A DNA stretch of 63,112 nucleotides from DATJLY01 sp035604195 (GTDB taxonomy: Bacteria; Pseudomonadota; Alphaproteobacteria; ATCC43930; CGMCC-115725): contig DATNIY010000007.1 of the NCBI GenBank assembly GCA_035604195.1, positions 1 through 63,112 on the forward strand, in the 5' to 3' direction. Position numbers and translations under genes: made by a program. The notes beneath the pieces are model-generated. The model was not told the origin of the DNA, did no database searches, and worked only from the letters and a program-made list of their open reading frames with translations. Of this stretch, positions 27,786 to 36,980 are shown piece by piece. The first letter of the stretch is position 1; every line of letters starts with the position of its first letter.

Positions 27786-30700
27786 TCACTCTCCTGTGAG
27801 AAGGATGTTGGCCGTCCCGGCCACCGACGCGCCGCTCGAATTGTAGAGGGTGATGGTGCAGGACGTGGTGGTGATGCCGGTCGCGGTTCCCGTCACCGCC
27901 GCCGCATTCGTCGAGGTCACCTGGACGTTCGGGAGATTATGAAACTGTGCCGGCAGTCCCGGCGCGCTCGCGAAGCTGAGCGTGGAGCCGCCGGCGCCGA
28001 CGGCGAAGCCGTTGACCGAATAGCTCGCGGGTCCGACATCGGCGCTGACGGAGAGCGCCGCGACATAGGCCGGGGTCGCCGTGTTCTCGGTGATCCGGCC
28101 CTTCGCGTAACGTACATCGACAAGGTTGCCGATATAGCCCCAGGGCAGGAATGTGCCGGGGTCGCCGGCGCTCGATGGCCAGCTGTCGAGACTGAAGGCG
28201 AGCTCGCTATTCTCGTTCGCGCCGTTGCCGCCGGACGCCGCGCTCCAGCTCGCCCACAGGCGGAGGCCGCCGTCAAAGCCGGCATCGAGGGTCGCGCAGG
28301 TGTAGCTGGGAGCGGCGACGGGATAGGGAACGAAGGCGGTGAACAGTTCGGCGACGCCGTGCTGATTGGCGAGCTTGGTCGAATCCGGCACGAGCACGCC
28401 GGTGTGATGAACCAGGAATCCCGACTTGGCACCGAGCCAGTCCGGATGCTCCGCAATGGTGACGACGACCGTGTTGAAATTGACCACCGCCAGGTTGGCC
28501 GTCGTCGCCGGCCCCAACTGGTCGGCGATGTCGCGGCCGCGGATGTAAAAGGTCCACGCGCCCGCGGGTACCGCGGCATTGGTCATCTCGGTGCCGGCGC
28601 CGGCTTCGGTGAGAAGCGTCGCGCTGGCGAGACTGCCGCCTTGCGGCCCGAAGAGGATGTCGTAGCCCTTGAGCGCGACATCCGCGAGCGGGCTCCACGC
28701 GAAGATGATCGCGCCGCCGACCTGCTGTGCCGAGAACACCGTGACCGCTCGCGGCGCGGGCGGCCCCTCGATCACATGCGCATAGGCCTCGACTTGCGCG
28801 AGGTCGTACTCGCCGCCGCCCCAGAGATTGAAGGGCGTGAGCTTGAAATAGACCGTGCTGCCGATCCGGCTCTTGTCATAAGGATACGAGAATTGCGTGC
28901 CGTCGAGCCGCGCGAAGCTCGAGCTCGCCGGATGGTCGCCGATCGTCGTGCCAAACAGGCCGCGCCTGAGATAGCTCCTGAGATCGTATTTGCTCGCCGC
29001 GGTGAGATCCGCGCTCGAATATGCCAAGAGCTCATAGCCGGTCTCCGCGGGCGGCGGCGGCGAGCCCGCGACGAGGCCGGCGGTCGGCTCGGCCCAGGAC
29101 GCCCCGATGGCGATGGCGGAGGAATTCTGCTTGGTCTCGCCGCCGGCGACGGTTCCGACATAGAGGTTCCAGCCCGTGGCGCCGGCTTGGGCTGCCGGCG
29201 AAGCGGCGGTCAAGAGTTCGCTCGCCGCGACGGCTGCGCTCTCTTCGGGCGAGGGCGGCCCTTCACCCGAGGCGAAGACGTAGGTGGCGCGCGCGTAATA
29301 TGTCGCGGCCGCGAGCGCGCCGCCCGCCGTCGATGACAGCACTGGCGCCGGCGCATAGGCATAGCCCGCGACCGCGCAAAGCATGTTGCCGGCATCGGCA
29401 TCGGCCTGCGTGCCCGACAGCAGCGCGCCGCCGACGGCCGAGAGATCGACCGCGAGCGTGTCCGCCGTGTCGGGATCGCTGCCGCTCGGAAAATCCGCGG
29501 TGGTGACGCCGATCCGCGAGGAGCCGCCGGAGATCCGCCCGGCGAGCTTGTAGCTGTCGCCGTCGGATGAGACCCAAACGTCCGCGCCGCCATAGTTCGC
29601 GCCGCCGCCGGTCAAAAGCCACACTTCGAGGCTTCCGCCGGTCAGCGCCGGCGGCGGCTCGAAGATCACCGGCGCCGCGGGGAGACCCGGATCGCTGTTG
29701 TAGTTCGGCGTGAACGCACTCTTCGGCTGGCTGCCATAGGCCGGCGTCGCTCCGGTGCCGTCGAGCACCTCCTCCGCCGTGATGGTGAGCGACCAATCCT
29801 GCTGGTTCTCGGTGATCTCGAGGATGCGCACCAATTGCGCGTCCAACCCCAGCCCGGCATCCGTGATCGCGATCAAATCCATCGGGTCGAGCAGAATGAA
29901 ATACCAGGGAACGGTGAAGCTGTATTGGTTGTGGATTTGCTGGCGGCCCAATTGCAGCTGCGCCGAAGCGAGTGCCGCCGCCTCGATGCAGAAGAAGTGG
30001 AGCTGCTTGGTGTCGGCGGGGCGCAATCCGAAGAGGTTGATCGCGGCGTCGTCCTTGGCCTCGACGATCGCCGGATTGTAGGAATTGCCGCGGTCGAGAT
30101 ATTCGAGTTTGAGGTCGTTCAAGGCATCCGACTGGCGCTTGCGCGCGCACACCACCGGATCGTCCGAGGTGAAGGCGGAGACGCCGACCGAGGCGGTGCC
30201 CTGGTTCGGCAAAAAATCATCGTCGCCCAAGCTGTAGATCGGGCCGCCGCTCCACGGCGGCGTGTAGGTCTTGCCGTTGCCGCTGAGCGTGGCGTCGCCG
30301 TAAGGGGCGAAGGTGAGCTTGCCGCTCGACCACACGAACTCGCCGTTGAGGCCGGTGGCGAAATCCTTCAGATACGCGCTCGCGGCCTGGCTCGCGACGA
30401 TCGCCGGCGAGATGAAGAGGCCCTGGGCGTAGGCGTAGTCGGACAAGAGCGAGAGGTCGCCGATGTATTGCGCCGGGAAGCCCGCGCCGTAGCGCGGGTT
30501 CGACAGGAAATCGACGAGCGAAGCGGCGGGGTCCGCATCGGGCACGTCGGTGATGACGACGGTCTTGCCCTGATCCGCGGCAGAAAAGGTGTATTGCCCG
30601 TAGCTGCCGGGCTGCACGCTCAATTGAAACTGGCCGGCCGCCGGGATCTCGCCCTCGGCGTTGTTCACTTGGCTCAACGCCGCGCCGTAGAAGGTCAGCG

Positions 30701-32435
30701 TGACGCCGGTGCCGGAAGCATTCGCCGGATTGCTGAGGGTGATCGAGTTGGCATAGGTCAGCGTGTCGCCGGCATGACTCGCCGTCGCCGCTTGGCTCAA
30801 ACTCGCGGCGGCCGCGCCGATCGCGACAATGTTCCCGCTCACCGCGCCGGCGCTGTCGGAGACCACGCCCATACCGACTTCGAGCGCGGCGATCGTGGAA
30901 AGATTGGCGAGGACGGCGCTCCCCGCGTTCACGTCCGCCGCGACGGCGCGGGTGAACGAGAACGAGATCGGGTCGCCGAGACCGTAAAAGCTGGCGTTGA
31001 TGTAGGGCGCGTTCACGGTCACCGTCGTGCCGGAAATCCCCGCTATGCTGTAGGTGTCGCCGTAACCGTCGGTGATGTCCTGGCCGACGCTGAGCGCGCC
31101 CACTGGGTTCACGCCGGTAATCTGCGTGTAGGTCGAGGCCGAGACGGTCCCGGTCGCCGTGCCGCCGAAAGTGATCGCGTCGCCGGCCGCGGATACGACC
31201 GCCGCCGTGTCGAGCGTGACCGTCGCCGGCGTCACCGCGGCGAGCGTCGTGTTTGCTGGCAGCGCGCCGGCCGAATCCGTGATCGCCGCGCCGGCGGCCA
31301 GGACGACGCCGGCGGAGATGTTCGCGACGGCGACGGAACCGCTGGTGAGATCCGCGGTGAAGCTGCCGGAGCCGACGCCGTTCTGAATGACGGTGCCCGG
31401 CGGAATGCCCGGCCCCGTGACCAATTGGCCCAGCGCCAGGCCCAGGGTCGATGACAGGCTCGAGACGATGGGCAAGCCGACCGCGGTGGTGCCGGTGGGA
31501 TTCTCGCAATAATTGACGCCGGGCGACAGCGCGAGATCGATGATCGTGATCTGGAGGCCGGCATCGCCCGCGGCGAAACTGTAGAGCCCGGTCGAGGTGA
31601 CGGCGTATTGTCCGGTCGAGGGCGACGAATTGACCCGGGTGAAGGGCGTGCCATCGGAGCTCAAGCCATTGGCGCCGTAAATGACGCCTTGCGCCGAGCA
31701 GCCGGGGATCTCGCTGACGCCGCCCGGCCCCGCGGGAAAGCCGCCCAGGAGCACGGGAAGCGCGTTCGCGGCGTAAGGGTTCGCCGCCTGGATCTGATAG
31801 GGCGCGGCGGCCGGGACCACCACCTGCTCGGTGACGGCGTCGGCGAGTCCGAATGAGGAAGCGGTGAATTTGTAGGGGCTCGTGATCGTGTGGCTCTCGG
31901 TGACCGCGCCCGAGATCGCGCCCCGCACTTCGAAATTGAGGTTCGGCAACTCGGCCGACTGGCCCAGCGCGATCGGGTTCGCGCCGGCATAGGCCAAGGA
32001 CGAATACCCGAGCGCGTGACCGGGCTCGGCCGAGACCATGAAGGGCCACGGCGCTTGCCCGACCGGTCCGCCGAAAGCCGAGAGATTGAGATCGGAGAGC
32101 GGCTCGGGACTTTTGTTGTTCCAAACGAGATTGACCTGGTCGATCGGCCCTTCGCAGAGGCCGAAGAGCACGTCGACCGAATAGGTGTAGCCCTGAGTCG
32201 AAGCGCCCTTGGCTCCGCCGCCGCCAAGGACGCCGCCCTTGCCGCCCTGGCTCGGCGCCGAGACCGGCGTCGCGGTGAAGCCGAGATAGTCGATCAGGTT
32301 GCCGGCGATCCTCTGCTGCCCGTGCACGATCGGGATCGGGGAGCCATTGACCGAGCTCTGAATGCGCAGGCTCGATTCCGCGACCGGCGGCTTGTTGGTG
32401 CGGCCCTTCGATCCGCCGGTGAGGAAGTTCGCCAT
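27786..32435 (-). CDS. Tail-tip / host-specificity protein (gpJ, GTA gp15-like)
   Basis: A 1549-residue protein, the largest of the element. The N-terminal 120 residues (IQSSVNGSPIPIVHGQQRIA; DVLFGLCEGPIDQVNLVWNN) are typical of tail-hub/tip proteins. About 780-960 is the GTA-TIM/phage-tail barrel region (KRQSDALNDLKLEYLDRGN; YFILLDPMDLIAITDAGLG). The middle and C-terminal parts hold fibronectin-like beta domains (PAPRAVTVFSAQQVGGAIIF). A small module at residues 248-302 is also found in the connector and tail tube. It should cap the tail and contact the host. Confidence 0.85.
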   Translation of the reverse strand: MANFLTGGSKGRTNKPPVAESSLRIQSSVNGSPIPIVHGQQRIAGNLIDYLGFTATPVSAPSQGGKGGVLGGGGAKGASTQGYTYSVDVLFGLCEGPIDQVNLVWNNKSPEPLSDLNLSAFGGPVGQAPWPFMVSAEPGHALGYSSLAYAGANPIALGQSAELPNLNFEVRGAISGAVTESHTITSPYKFTASSFGLADAVTEQVVVPAAAPYQIQAANPYAANALPVLLGGFPAGPGGVSEIPGCSAQGVIYGANGLSSDGTPFTRVNSSPSTGQYAVTSTGLYSFAAGDAGLQITIIDLALSPGVNYCENPTGTTAVGLPIVSSLSSTLGLALGQLVTGPGIPPGTVIQNGVGSGSFTADLTSGSVAVANISAGVVLAAGAAITDSAGALPANTTLAAVTPATVTLDTAAVVSAAGDAITFGGTATGTVSASTYTQITGVNPVGALSVGQDITDGYGDTYSIAGISGTTVTVNAPYINASFYGLGDPISFSFTRAVAADVNAGSAVLANLSTIAALEVGMGVVSDSAGAVSGNIVAIGAAAASLSQAATASHAGDTLTYANSITLSNPANASGTGVTLTFYGAALSQVNNAEGEIPAAGQFQLSVQPGSYGQYTFSAADQGKTVVITDVPDADPAASLVDFLSNPRYGAGFPAQYIGDLSLLSDYAYAQGLFISPAIVASQAASAYLKDFATGLNGEFVWSSGKLTFAPYGDATLSGNGKTYTPPWSGGPIYSLGDDDFLPNQGTASVGVSAFTSDDPVVCARKRQSDALNDLKLEYLDRGNSYNPAIVEAKDDAAINLFGLRPADTKQLHFFCIEAAALASAQLQLGRQQIHNQYSFTVPWYFILLDPMDLIAITDAGLGLDAQLVRILEITENQQDWSLTITAEEVLDGTGATPAYGSQPKSAFTPNYNSDPGLPAAPVIFEPPPALTGGSLEVWLLTGGGANYGGADVWVSSDGDSYKLAGRISGGSSRIGVTTADFPSGSDPDTADTLAVDLSAVGGALLSGTQADADAGNMLCAVAGYAYAPAPVLSSTAGGALAAATYYARATYVFASGEGPPSPEESAAVAASELLTAASPAAQAGATGWNLYVGTVAGGETKQNSSAIAIGASWAEPTAGLVAGSPPPPAETGYELLAYSSADLTAASKYDLRSYLRRGLFGTTIGDHPASSSFARLDGTQFSYPYDKSRIGSTVYFKLTPFNLWGGGEYDLAQVEAYAHVIEGPPAPRAVTVFSAQQVGGAIIFAWSPLADVALKGYDILFGPQGGSLASATLLTEAGAGTEMTNAAVPAGAWTFYIRGRDIADQLGPATTANLAVVNFNTVVVTIAEHPDWLGAKSGFLVHHTGVLVPDSTKLANQHGVAELFTAFVPYPVAAPSYTCATLDAGFDGGLRLWASWSAASGGNGANENSELAFSLDSWPSSAGDPGTFLPWGYIGNLVDVRYAKGRITENTATPAYVAALSVSADVGPASYSVNGFAVGAGGSTLSFASAPGLPAQFHNLPNVQVTSTNAAAVTGTATGITTTSCTITLYNSSGASVAGTANILLTGE

Positions 32436-32452
32436 AGGTCAGGAATCAGGGA

Positions 32453-32908
32453 TCAGCGCGGCGCGTGGAACAGCGAAAAGAACCGCATCGCTCGGCCGGC
32501 GAGCCGGCCTTCATCGCCGCGGCCGAGCACCACCGCCTTGGCGGCCGCGTTGGCGTGGACGATCGCGGGCCAGCCGGGATCGACGATGATCGCGCCATGG
32601 GCGAAGGCGCGGCCCATGCGCCAGAGCGCGATGTCGCCGGGCGCCGGGCGCTCGACCTCGTGCGCGCGCGCCATGACCTTGTCCATGTAGCGCTCGCCGG
32701 TGCGGTGGAGATGCCATTGCGAGGAGTAGGGCTCGAGCGGCAGGAATTCGCACAATCCGACATTGAAGAACACCGCCCAGACCAGCTGCGCGCAATCGAC
32801 GCCGCCGCGCCGCCCTTTGATCCGCCCCATGTGATGGTAGGGCGTGCCGAGCCATGACCGCGCCTCGGCGGCAATGGCGGCGCGCTGCCGGCGCTCGATC
32901 TCGTCCAT
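32453..32908 (-). CDS. Phage NlpC/P60 cell-wall peptidase (GTA gp14-like)
   Basis: A 151-residue papain-fold peptidase. The catalytic Cys is in RGGVDCAQLVWAVFFNVG, the His in FAHGAIIVDPGW, and the third polar residue in VHANA. SWLGTPYHHMGRIKGRRG is typical of the phage-associated TIGR02219-type group. The expected function is local digestion of peptidoglycan crosslinks during DNA entry, as part of the tail tip. It lies 17 bases before the tail-tip gene, as in GTA clusters. Confidence 0.9.
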   Translation of the reverse strand: MDEIERRQRAAIAAEARSWLGTPYHHMGRIKGRRGGVDCAQLVWAVFFNVGLCEFLPLEPYSSQWHLHRTGERYMDKVMARAHEVERPAPGDIALWRMGRAFAHGAIIVDPGWPAIVHANAAAKAVVLGRGDEGRLAGRAMRFFSLFHAPR

Positions 32909-33009
32909 CGCTTGAGCAAAGCCGTGCGATCAACGCGTTGGGATCGGCATTGCTATCCCGCGCCAAGAATGGGCAGGGCGTTCGGCGGCAGGAGCAGCGC
33001 CTCGCCGCC

Positions 33010-34686
33010 CTAGATGTGCTTGCCATAAGCGCAGGGATCGCCGATCCCGGCGGCCGCCGCCCAGGAACCGGCGGCGTATCCGTTGGCATTCTTGCTGTAG
33101 AGGTAGCCGTTGCCGTCCTGGTCGAGATAGACGATGGTCGTGCCGTCCACATTGATGACGGCGTCCCCCTCGCGCTGGCCGGTGCCCCAGCCAGCCCAAT
33201 TGCCGCTTTGCGCGACGGTATAGCCCGAAGTCAGAGACGCGCTCGTCATCAGCTCGATCGACTCGGTGCTGCTCGACGGCAAATTCGCGTACCAGCAATT
33301 ATAAGTCGACCCGATCTTGACCATGAAAGGATCGATCTGCGACGGCAGGCTCGTGCCGGTGAGCTGCGTGATGCTCGACCAACTCGTCATCGCCGCATTG
33401 GTCGGGTGCACCTCGTAAAGCGACATTCCGCCGCTGCCGGAGCCTGCGGCGAAGATGACGTGCACCGAGCCGTCGCCGTCGATGAACCAGCTCGGCGCCC
33501 AAACATAGGTCGCGCCGAGCGAAGCGCAGTTGACCGTCGTGACCGGCGCGAAGGCGAAGCCGTCCACCGAGTTCGCCACGGCGAAATCGGTCCCGGCATA
33601 GCTCGACGGGTCGATGTCGGAATGGCAGAGCCACCATTTGCCGCCGAGATTCGCGCTCTGCCACGGCCCGACGAGGCTCGGATCGCGCACGCCGTGAGTG
33701 TCGTTCGTCGGCACGTAGTTGCAGGGCAGGTATTTGAAATTGACGCCGTCCCGGCTGCGGAAGAGGTAGAGCCGGTTGTGAAAGGCGACGGGGCCAGGCC
33801 CGAGGAACGAGGAGAACAGCACGCTGCCATCCGCCAGGAGGCCCCATTTGCCGATGAGGTAATTGACGACGTTGCGAAAATCTCCGGCCGCGATTTTCGC
33901 GTTGTAGACGATGATTTCCGCGATCTGGCCGTTCAAGAAGTCGACGACGTTGCGGTTGTAATATCCGGCGCCGATGACGGCGGCGCTGATCGGCACCGCG
34001 GTCGCGCCATTGGGAATCGTCGAGGTCGAGCAGAGAAAGCCGGACTTGTAAAGACTGATCGTCGTCCCGTCATTGGTCGCGCCGAAGACGTCCCAATTCG
34101 CCAGGACCGGCACCGAGCTCGCCTGCCAGGCCGCCGGCGCGCCGCCGCCGGGCGTCGCATCCGCGCTCGAGGTGCGATTGTAGATACGCTGATGCGCCGG
34201 CGTGGTCACGCCGTAGCCGGTATTGACGCTGAGATAATAGGCGCCGAGGTCGTAGGAATGGTTCGAGGTATCGGCGCCGAGAATTTCGGCATAGGTCGTG
34301 GTTTGATGGCGATGGACGACGAAGACGGTGTTGAGTTCGCCGAGATAGGCGTTGTTGAGATAGCTGGTCGAGCCGTCGAAGGTCAGGACGGCCAGGCCGT
34401 TCAGAACGGCGGTGGCGTAGGTCGGCCGGTTGCCGGCGGCGGACTGCGTCGCGTGGTTGCCGTTGCCGCTTTGGTCGTTCCACTGCTGCACCGTGTCGCC
34501 GTTGCCGCAGGGCGTTACGCCGGCGTCTTTGAAGACGCCGGCATCGGCCTTGAGCCAGAGCTGCAAACCGGAAACCTGCGGCGGGCTGAAGCTCTGCGCG
34601 AGCGCGCGCGTCGGTGTGAGCAGGTCCCGACCGAGCGCCGCGACGCCGAGCGCGGCCGCACTCTTGAGCAAATCGCGTCGACGCAT
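33010..34686 (-). CDS. Tat-exported LamG-like plus GH43-like beta-propeller protein
   Basis: A 558-residue protein. Residues 1-30 are a twin-arginine signal (MRRRDLLKSAAALGVAALG, then TRALA). Residues 40-255 look like a concanavalin/LamG lectin domain (LQLWLKADAGVFKD; WNDQSGNGNHATQSAAGNRP; NGQIAEIIVYNAKIAAGDFR). Residues 270-558 resemble a GH43/arabinanase-type five-bladed propeller (RLYLFRSRDGVNFKYLPCNY; HGVRDPSLVGPW; WWLCHSDIDP). It could bind or trim a surface glycan. A Tat signal inside a tail operon is unusual. Catalytic acids are not assigned with certainty. Confidence 0.7.
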   Translation of the reverse strand: MRRRDLLKSAAALGVAALGRDLLTPTRALAQSFSPPQVSGLQLWLKADAGVFKDAGVTPCGNGDTVQQWNDQSGNGNHATQSAAGNRPTYATAVLNGLAVLTFDGSTSYLNNAYLGELNTVFVVHRHQTTTYAEILGADTSNHSYDLGAYYLSVNTGYGVTTPAHQRIYNRTSSADATPGGGAPAAWQASSVPVLANWDVFGATNDGTTISLYKSGFLCSTSTIPNGATAVPISAAVIGAGYYNRNVVDFLNGQIAEIIVYNAKIAAGDFRNVVNYLIGKWGLLADGSVLFSSFLGPGPVAFHNRLYLFRSRDGVNFKYLPCNYVPTNDTHGVRDPSLVGPWQSANLGGKWWLCHSDIDPSSYAGTDFAVANSVDGFAFAPVTTVNCASLGATYVWAPSWFIDGDGSVHVIFAAGSGSGGMSLYEVHPTNAAMTSWSSITQLTGTSLPSQIDPFMVKIGSTYNCWYANLPSSSTESIELMTSASLTSGYTVAQSGNWAGWGTGQREGDAVINVDGTTIVYLDQDGNGYLYSKNANGYAAGSWAAAAGIGDPCAYGKHI

Positions 34687-34695
34687 GGAGATTGT

Positions 34696-35199
34696 CTATT
34701 TATAGGTGATGTCGACGACGACGGCGCTCGCCGTCACTGCGGTCGTGTCGTTGTCCGCGATGCCGCCGGTGACGCAGAGAGCGATGCCATTGGCGAAGGA
34801 CAAGCCGACGGGAAGCGCGAAGTTGATGCCCGCGCCGTTGCCGTTGGCGGGAATGAGATAGGTCTGCGTCACCGCCGTCGTTCCGCAACTCGGCGCCGAC
34901 GCGCTGTCGGAGAATTTGAGATAGGCGATGGTGCTGCCGTTGTTGTAGGCGGCAATCGAGTAGACCGTTCCGGCCGAATTCTTGACGCTCGCCGCATTGG
35001 TCGAGGCGGCGCTGACCAGGTGATAGGCCGATGCGCCGCCCGCGGCCGTCGCATTCGGATAGACCGGGAAGGGCCCGTTGCCGCTGTAGGAGGCAAGGGC
35101 CGCGCTTGCCGCGAGGAAAAGCCCAGCGGCGGCGAACGCCGTGCGGCCGGACGCCGTAGCCGCTCTTCCGATACCCCGGAGAATCGCTCTAGATCGCAT
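34696..35199 (-). CDS. Exported protein in tail module, unknown function
   Basis: A 167-residue protein with a long N-terminal signal (FAAAGLFLAASAALASYSG) and a mature part (about 130 residues) of beta-type composition: AAGGASAYHLVSAASTNAAS, GTVYSIAAYNNGSTIAYLKF, VTQTYLIPANGNGAGINFAL and a TVVDITYK-like end. The ATG lies inside the last codons of the preceding gene (11-base overlap), so the two are coupled. The mature part resembles small phage virion-decoration or fibre domains that report on material parameters, but this is a loose impression. Confidence 0.6.
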   Translation of the reverse strand: MRSRAILRGIGRAATASGRTAFAAAGLFLAASAALASYSGNGPFPVYPNATAAGGASAYHLVSAASTNAASVKNSAGTVYSIAAYNNGSTIAYLKFSDSASAPSCGTTAVTQTYLIPANGNGAGINFALPVGLSFANGIALCVTGGIADNDTTAVTASAVVVDITYK

Positions 35200-36554
35200 T
35201 CCAGTTACTCCCGCCGTCGCATTGGATGGTGAGGGCAGCGCCATTCGAGGTGATGACCGCCGTCGCTGCGCCCTCGATCGTCCCGGCCGAGGCCGGCTCG
35301 ACCGTGATGCTGTAGGTGGCGGCGTTCTGCGCCTCGTCCTTGATGACCATGACCTGGCCCTTGTTGCCGCTGGAGCAGTTCGGCACCGTCTCCGTCTTGG
35401 CGCCGGTCGCCGCGCTGTTCCAAGTGACCGTGTAATCGGTCGCGCTCGCCGTGTCCGAAGTGCCGGAGGCGACCGTGCGCGTGTTGAGCACCATGATTCC
35501 GGAGAGGCTTACCGTGCAGGTTGTCGTGCACGGGCTGCCCGATACCGCGACGCCGGTCCCGGATTGGACGGTCGTGGCGCTCCCGCCGCCGCTGCATGAG
35601 CCGCTCGATGCTGCGCTCACCAGCCCCTGTGCCGTCACCGTAACGTTCGAGCAGGTATAGCTGCCGGCGGTCGCGCCGGAATTCGGCATCTGCGCCGACG
35701 GCGCGACGGCGCCGCTGAGGTCGCTAAAACCGGGTTGACTCAGTTGGGGCACGCCGGAGCCGTTGATGGCGTTGACCCATTCATGCGAGACGGCGCTGAT
35801 CGCTTCGACGCCGCCGAGCGTCGAAATCGTCGGCGCCGGCAGGTCGGCGCCCGCCAGCGCCCGGAAGGACGGCGTGCCGCTCGACCCGTTGGGCGCGGCG
35901 AAGATGGTGTTCGCGGTTTCGCTCGCCAAGCTGCCCGTCAGCGTGCCGCTGCTCGTGACCGGCGAACCGGAGACGGAAAAAAAAGCTCGGCAGCGCCAAG
36001 CCGACGCTGCTGACGCCGCCGCCGCCGCTGCACGAGCCGCTCGATGCCGCGGTGACCAGGCCCTCGGCATCGACCGTGTCGGCAGAGCAGGTGTAGCTTC
36101 CGGCGGTGACGCCGGAGTTCGGGATCTGGCTCAGCGCGATCGAACCAGAAAGGTCGGAGAAGCCGGGTTGCGAGAGATGCGGCACGCCGGAGGTGTCGAT
36201 CGAGGCGAGCCATTGATGCGCGACCGAAGCGCTGCTTTCGACGCCGCCGAGGGTAGATGCCGTCGGCAGCGGCAGGTCGGCGCCCACCAGCGCGCGAAAG
36301 GACGGCGTGCCGCTCGCTCCGCTGGGGGCGGCGAAGAATGTGCCGGCTGTCTCGCTCGTGTAGCTGCAGGTGATGGTGCCGCTCGAGGTTACGGGCGAGC
36401 CGCTGCAGGTGAAGCTGCCCGGCAGGTTCAAGCCGACGCTGCTGACCCCGCCGCCGCCACCGCCGCCGCTGCCGGGTGGCGTGCTGAGCTCGAGGGCGAG
36501 CGCCGGCGACGCCGCGAGGAACGCCGCAAAAGCGGACGCAAGAAAGCGACGCAT
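35189..36554 (-). CDS. Exported adhesin/tail-fibre-like repeat protein interrupted by a frameshift at an 8-T tract
   Basis: The first frame starts MRRFLASAFAAFLAASPALA (Sec signal), a Gly run, then one repeat of about 160 residues (SFRALVGADLPLPTASTLGG; LSQPGFSDLSGSIALSQIPN; VTAASSGSCSGGGGVSSVGL). In the T8 tract (plus 35977-35984) the frame is lost and reads nonsense. One T fewer restores LPSFFSVSGSPVTSSGTL and a second copy of the same repeat, then a C-terminal domain (MVIKDEAQNAATYSITVEPA). The xADLPxPxxSTLGGVxx unit is common in phage fibres. Either an indel error, phase variation or slippage explains the break; only the repeat alignment proves the two frames belong together. Confidence 0.7.
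35977..35984 (-). repeat. Homopolymer tract of 8 T (minus strand) at the frame break
   Basis: Eight consecutive A on the plus strand, rare in such GC-rich sequence, lie exactly where the repeat protein changes frame. Seven T would keep the frame in register with the second repeat. Confidence 0.9.
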
Positions 36555-36556
36555 GC

Positions 36557-36949
36557 TCAATTGCCCTCCGCGAATTTGACGAGCGCGCCGTTGCTGTTGG
36601 CGCTGACGCAGATTGGATCGGACTCGATCACCGCGCCGCTCGAGAAGAGTGCCTGGCCGCCCGCGAGATCGAAGGAATTGGCGGTGGTCGCACCGCGGCA
36701 ATTGCCGCCGCCGCCGAGAAAGACATAGACGATCACGCCGCTGCCGTTCGGGTTCTCGACTAGGAACGCCTTGCGGTGCGTGTTCTGCGCGAGGATCGGG
36801 ACGAAGCTGCTGGCGGTCGCGACCGTCACGCTGCCGGGCGTGGTGGTAGCGAAGATGATTTGCGCCAGCGCCGGCGCGGCAGGCGCAAGGAGCGCAAGTG
36901 CGGCGAGACAGAGACGCTTGCGCATCTCTCCGATCAATCTTCCTCTCAT
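36557..36949 (-). CDS. Small exported protein in tail module
   Basis: A 130-residue protein with signal peptide (LCLAALALLAPAAPALAQ) and a 100-residue mature part: TPGSVTVATASSFVPILAQN, KAFLVENPNGSGVIVYVFLG and GALVKFAEGN. It has two cysteines that could form a disulfide. This type of small beta domain (an ordered run of strands with NPNGSG turns) occurs in phage virion proteins, but those normally lack signals. The ATG at 36949 has GGAG at 6 bases; the downstream M9 has none. It starts the block of four exported products. Confidence 0.6.
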   Translation of the reverse strand: MRGRLIGEMRKRLCLAALALLAPAAPALAQIIFATTTPGSVTVATASSFVPILAQNTHRKAFLVENPNGSGVIVYVFLGGGGNCRGATTANSFDLAGGQALFSSGAVIESDPICVSANSNGALVKFAEGN

Positions 36950-36980
36950 GGTCTGCTCCGTGTGAAGAGCGAAGGCGGGC

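Noticed and set aside
24975..29336. Very long plus-strand open frame (1453 codons) across the lysis and tail-tip genes
   Set aside because: Arg/Gly/Ala-rich composition with no domain; it is the GC-driven antisense shadow of the minus-strand phage genes.
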